Assembly (NCBI GenBank): GCA_964502995.1
Contig: CAZCZB010000083.1
Span: 1-13,535, forward strand
Reading direction: 5' to 3'
Length of the DNA: 13,535 nucleotides
Source of the DNA: Bin87 sp964502995
GTDB taxonomy: Bacteria > Chloroflexota > Dehalococcoidia > Lucifugimonadales > UBA3495
In this document: positions 12,659-13,535 of the stretch, one piece after another
Position numbering within the stretch: the first letter of the stretch is position 1
Layout: the number at the start of each line of letters is the position of its first letter
Made by a program: the position numbers and the translations under genes
The notes under the pieces: model-generated
What the model was told of the DNA's origin: nothing
The model's database searches: none
The model's input: only the letters and a program-made list of their open reading frames with translations

Positions 12659-13398
12659 CTCACCCCCAACGCGCGGCGCACCCGGCTGACGCCGCCGAAT
12701 TTGAGGCGCAGCAGCCCTTTCACATCCTCCCACGCGGTCCGGATGATGCGCACCCGGCTGTCCGGGTCGTCGGTCCAGTGGACGGGCAGTTCGCGGATGC
12801 GGTAGCCGCATTTCTGCGCCAGGATCAGCAGTTCGGAGTCGAAGAACCAGCCGTTGTCCACTACCAGGGGCGCCAGGTCGTCGGCCGCCTTCCGGCTCGC
12901 CGCCTTGAACCCGCACTGGGCGTCGCGGAAACCGGTGAAGAACATGGTGCGAAACAGCAGGCTGTATCCCCGGGACGTGATTTCCCGTTTCAGCGTGCGG
13001 CCCACCACCTGCGAGTCGGGCAGCAGCCGCGAGCCAATGGCGATGTCGTACCCGTCGTCCGCTATGGACGCGACCATGAGCGGCAGGCTCCCCAGGTCGG
13101 TGGACAGGTCAACGTCCATGTAGGCGACGATGTCCGCCGCGCTTTCCGTCCACGCGCGCCGCAGCGCCCGTCCCCGGCCGCGTTCCTCCAGGCTGATGTA
13201 TCGCACCTGGGGGAACTCCTGCGACAGCGCCTCGGCCTGTTCCAGGGTGCCGTCGGTGGACCCGTTGTCGGCCACGACGATGCCCCACTGGTAGTAGGAC
13301 AAGGCCTCGGACATGAACCCGTGCAGCCGCCTGACGCAGATGGGCAGGGCGCGCTCCTCGTTGAGGCAGGGGATCACGACGTCGAGGGTCTTGGGCAT
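12655..13398 (-). CDS. Family 2 glycosyltransferase (dolichyl/polyprenyl-phosphate sugar transferase type)
   Basis: A 247-residue protein from the ATG at 13398. It has the GT-A fold motifs of family 2: LDVVIPCLNEE at 5-15, VVADNGSTDG at 41-50 (nucleotide-sugar binding), and YMDVDLSTD at 93-101 with the metal-binding DxD (Asp95, Asp97). QCGFKAASR at 161-169 and FFDSELLILA at 185-194 are typical of the dolichyl-phosphate glucosyl/mannosyltransferase branch. No membrane helices are seen, so it probably works at the inner face of the membrane, moving a sugar to a lipid phosphate. The frame extends upstream to 13512, but those residues come from a tandem repeat and lie above a strong -10 box at 13408. 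No ribosome binding site precedes the ATG, consistent with a leaderless mRNA. The antitoxin gene overlaps its stop. Confidence 0.9.
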   Translation of the reverse strand: MPKTLDVVIPCLNEERALPICVRRLHGFMSEALSYYQWGIVVADNGSTDGTLEQAEALSQEFPQVRYISLEERGRGRALRRAWTESAADIVAYMDVDLSTDLGSLPLMVASIADDGYDIAIGSRLLPDSQVVGRTLKREITSRGYSLLFRTMFFTGFRDAQCGFKAASRKAADDLAPLVVDNGWFFDSELLILAQKCGYRIRELPVHWTDDPDSRVRIIRTAWEDVKGLLRLKFGGVSRVRRALGVR

Positions 13399-13407
13399 GG
13401 GGCGGCA

Positions 13408-13416
13408 ATTATAGCA
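13408..13416 (-). promoter_or_regulatory. Extended -10 promoter of the glycosyltransferase gene
   Basis: The minus strand reads TGCTATAAT, a consensus extended -10 box. Transcription would start at about 13401-13398, at or just before the ATG at 13398, so the mRNA would be leaderless. No good -35 box is visible. Confidence 0.65.
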
Positions 13417-13438
13417 ACCCAACCGCCGGGTCTGCTTG

Positions 13439-13478
13439 ATTTGGTTGTTCGATTGGTTGTTCGATTGGTTGTTCGATT
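13439..13478. repeat. Tandem 12-mer repeat (GATTGGTTGTTC)
   Basis: Two perfect adjacent copies of GATTGGTTGTTC (13451-13474), preceded by one copy with a shifted T and followed by a partial GATT. It lies upstream of the glycosyltransferase promoter. Confidence 0.85.
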
Positions 13479-13523
13479 GAATGACAGTGGCATTATCCCT
13501 CACGCGTACCAACTTTGATAATC

Positions 13524-13535
13524 TGTCATTGCGAG
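13524..13535 (+). repeat. Start of another copy of the ATTGCGAG repeat
   Basis: The last 12 bases, TGTCATTGCGAG, are identical to 10916-10927, the inner arm of the 146-bp element. The rest of the copy, if present, lies outside the window. Confidence 0.6.

Noticed and set aside
11168..12660. Attachment-site duplication of the tRNA-Gln 3' end
   Set aside because: I looked for a second copy of the T-arm/acceptor end (TTCGAATCCTG...ATCCCCA) downstream and found none in the window, and there is no integrase gene.
12659..12916. Upstream extension of the antitoxin frame
   Set aside because: It is a shadow of the glycosyltransferase gene in another frame; the antitoxin domain begins at the Met encoded at 12658.
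13399..13512. Upstream extension of the glycosyltransferase frame
   Set aside because: The extra residues come from the 12-mer tandem repeat (QSNN repeats) and lie upstream of a consensus -10 box; the conserved domain starts right after the ATG at 13398.

Overview
The window is high-GC bacterial DNA. It most resembles a Chloroflexota genome of the SAR202/Dehalococcoidia kind. This is inferred from two F420-type luciferase-like oxidoreductases, the gene content, promoters that give leaderless or near-leaderless mRNAs, and many short GTAGGGGC-armed palindromes between genes. No ribosomal or phylogenetic marker is present, so the assignment is tentative.

Layout. 1-309 is the 3' end of an unrecognised gene. 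310-649 is gene-free and carries four GTAGGGGC palindromes and one other hairpin. 650-1933 (minus) encodes a pentapeptide-repeat protein fused to a divergent TIR domain. 2134-2610 (plus) encodes a lipoprotein with a Cache-like sensor domain. 2611-3020 is a gene-free stretch of degenerate repeats ending in a strong promoter. 3021-5160 is a coenzyme A pair: type III pantothenate kinase (coaX) and the bifunctional coaBC. 5244-7840 is a translationally coupled pair: a SulP anion transporter with a STAS domain, then an LLM-class oxidoreductase. 7950-8126 is a small membrane protein not called by simple ATG-based ORF finding, behind its own extended -10 promoter. 8221-8769 is a tyrosine/dual-specificity phosphatase. 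8847-10070 (minus) holds an alkyltransferase-like winged-helix protein followed by a second LLM oxidoreductase. 10250-10732 (plus) is a DinB-superfamily protein.

From about 10740 the window turns into accessory or decaying DNA: two more GTAGGGGC palindromes, a 146-bp element with three nested inverted repeats, tRNA-Gln(CTG) with its own promoter, and a lone PD-(D/E)XK nuclease with an N-terminal Cys/His cluster. After these come remnants: a glycosyltransferase C-terminal relic, a HicB-type antitoxin gene broken by one in-frame stop, and a frameshifted Phd/YefM antitoxin that overlaps the stop of a family 2 glycosyltransferase. The last 12 bases repeat the inner arm of the 146-bp element, so another copy probably begins there.

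The housekeeping part (coaX-coaBC, transporter, oxidoreductases) is intact. The most noteworthy items are the TIR fusion with altered catalytic-site residues, the changed decarboxylase residues in CoaBC, the solitary Cys/His-nuclease beside a tRNA, and the cluster of broken toxin-antitoxin genes. I see no complete new multi-gene system.
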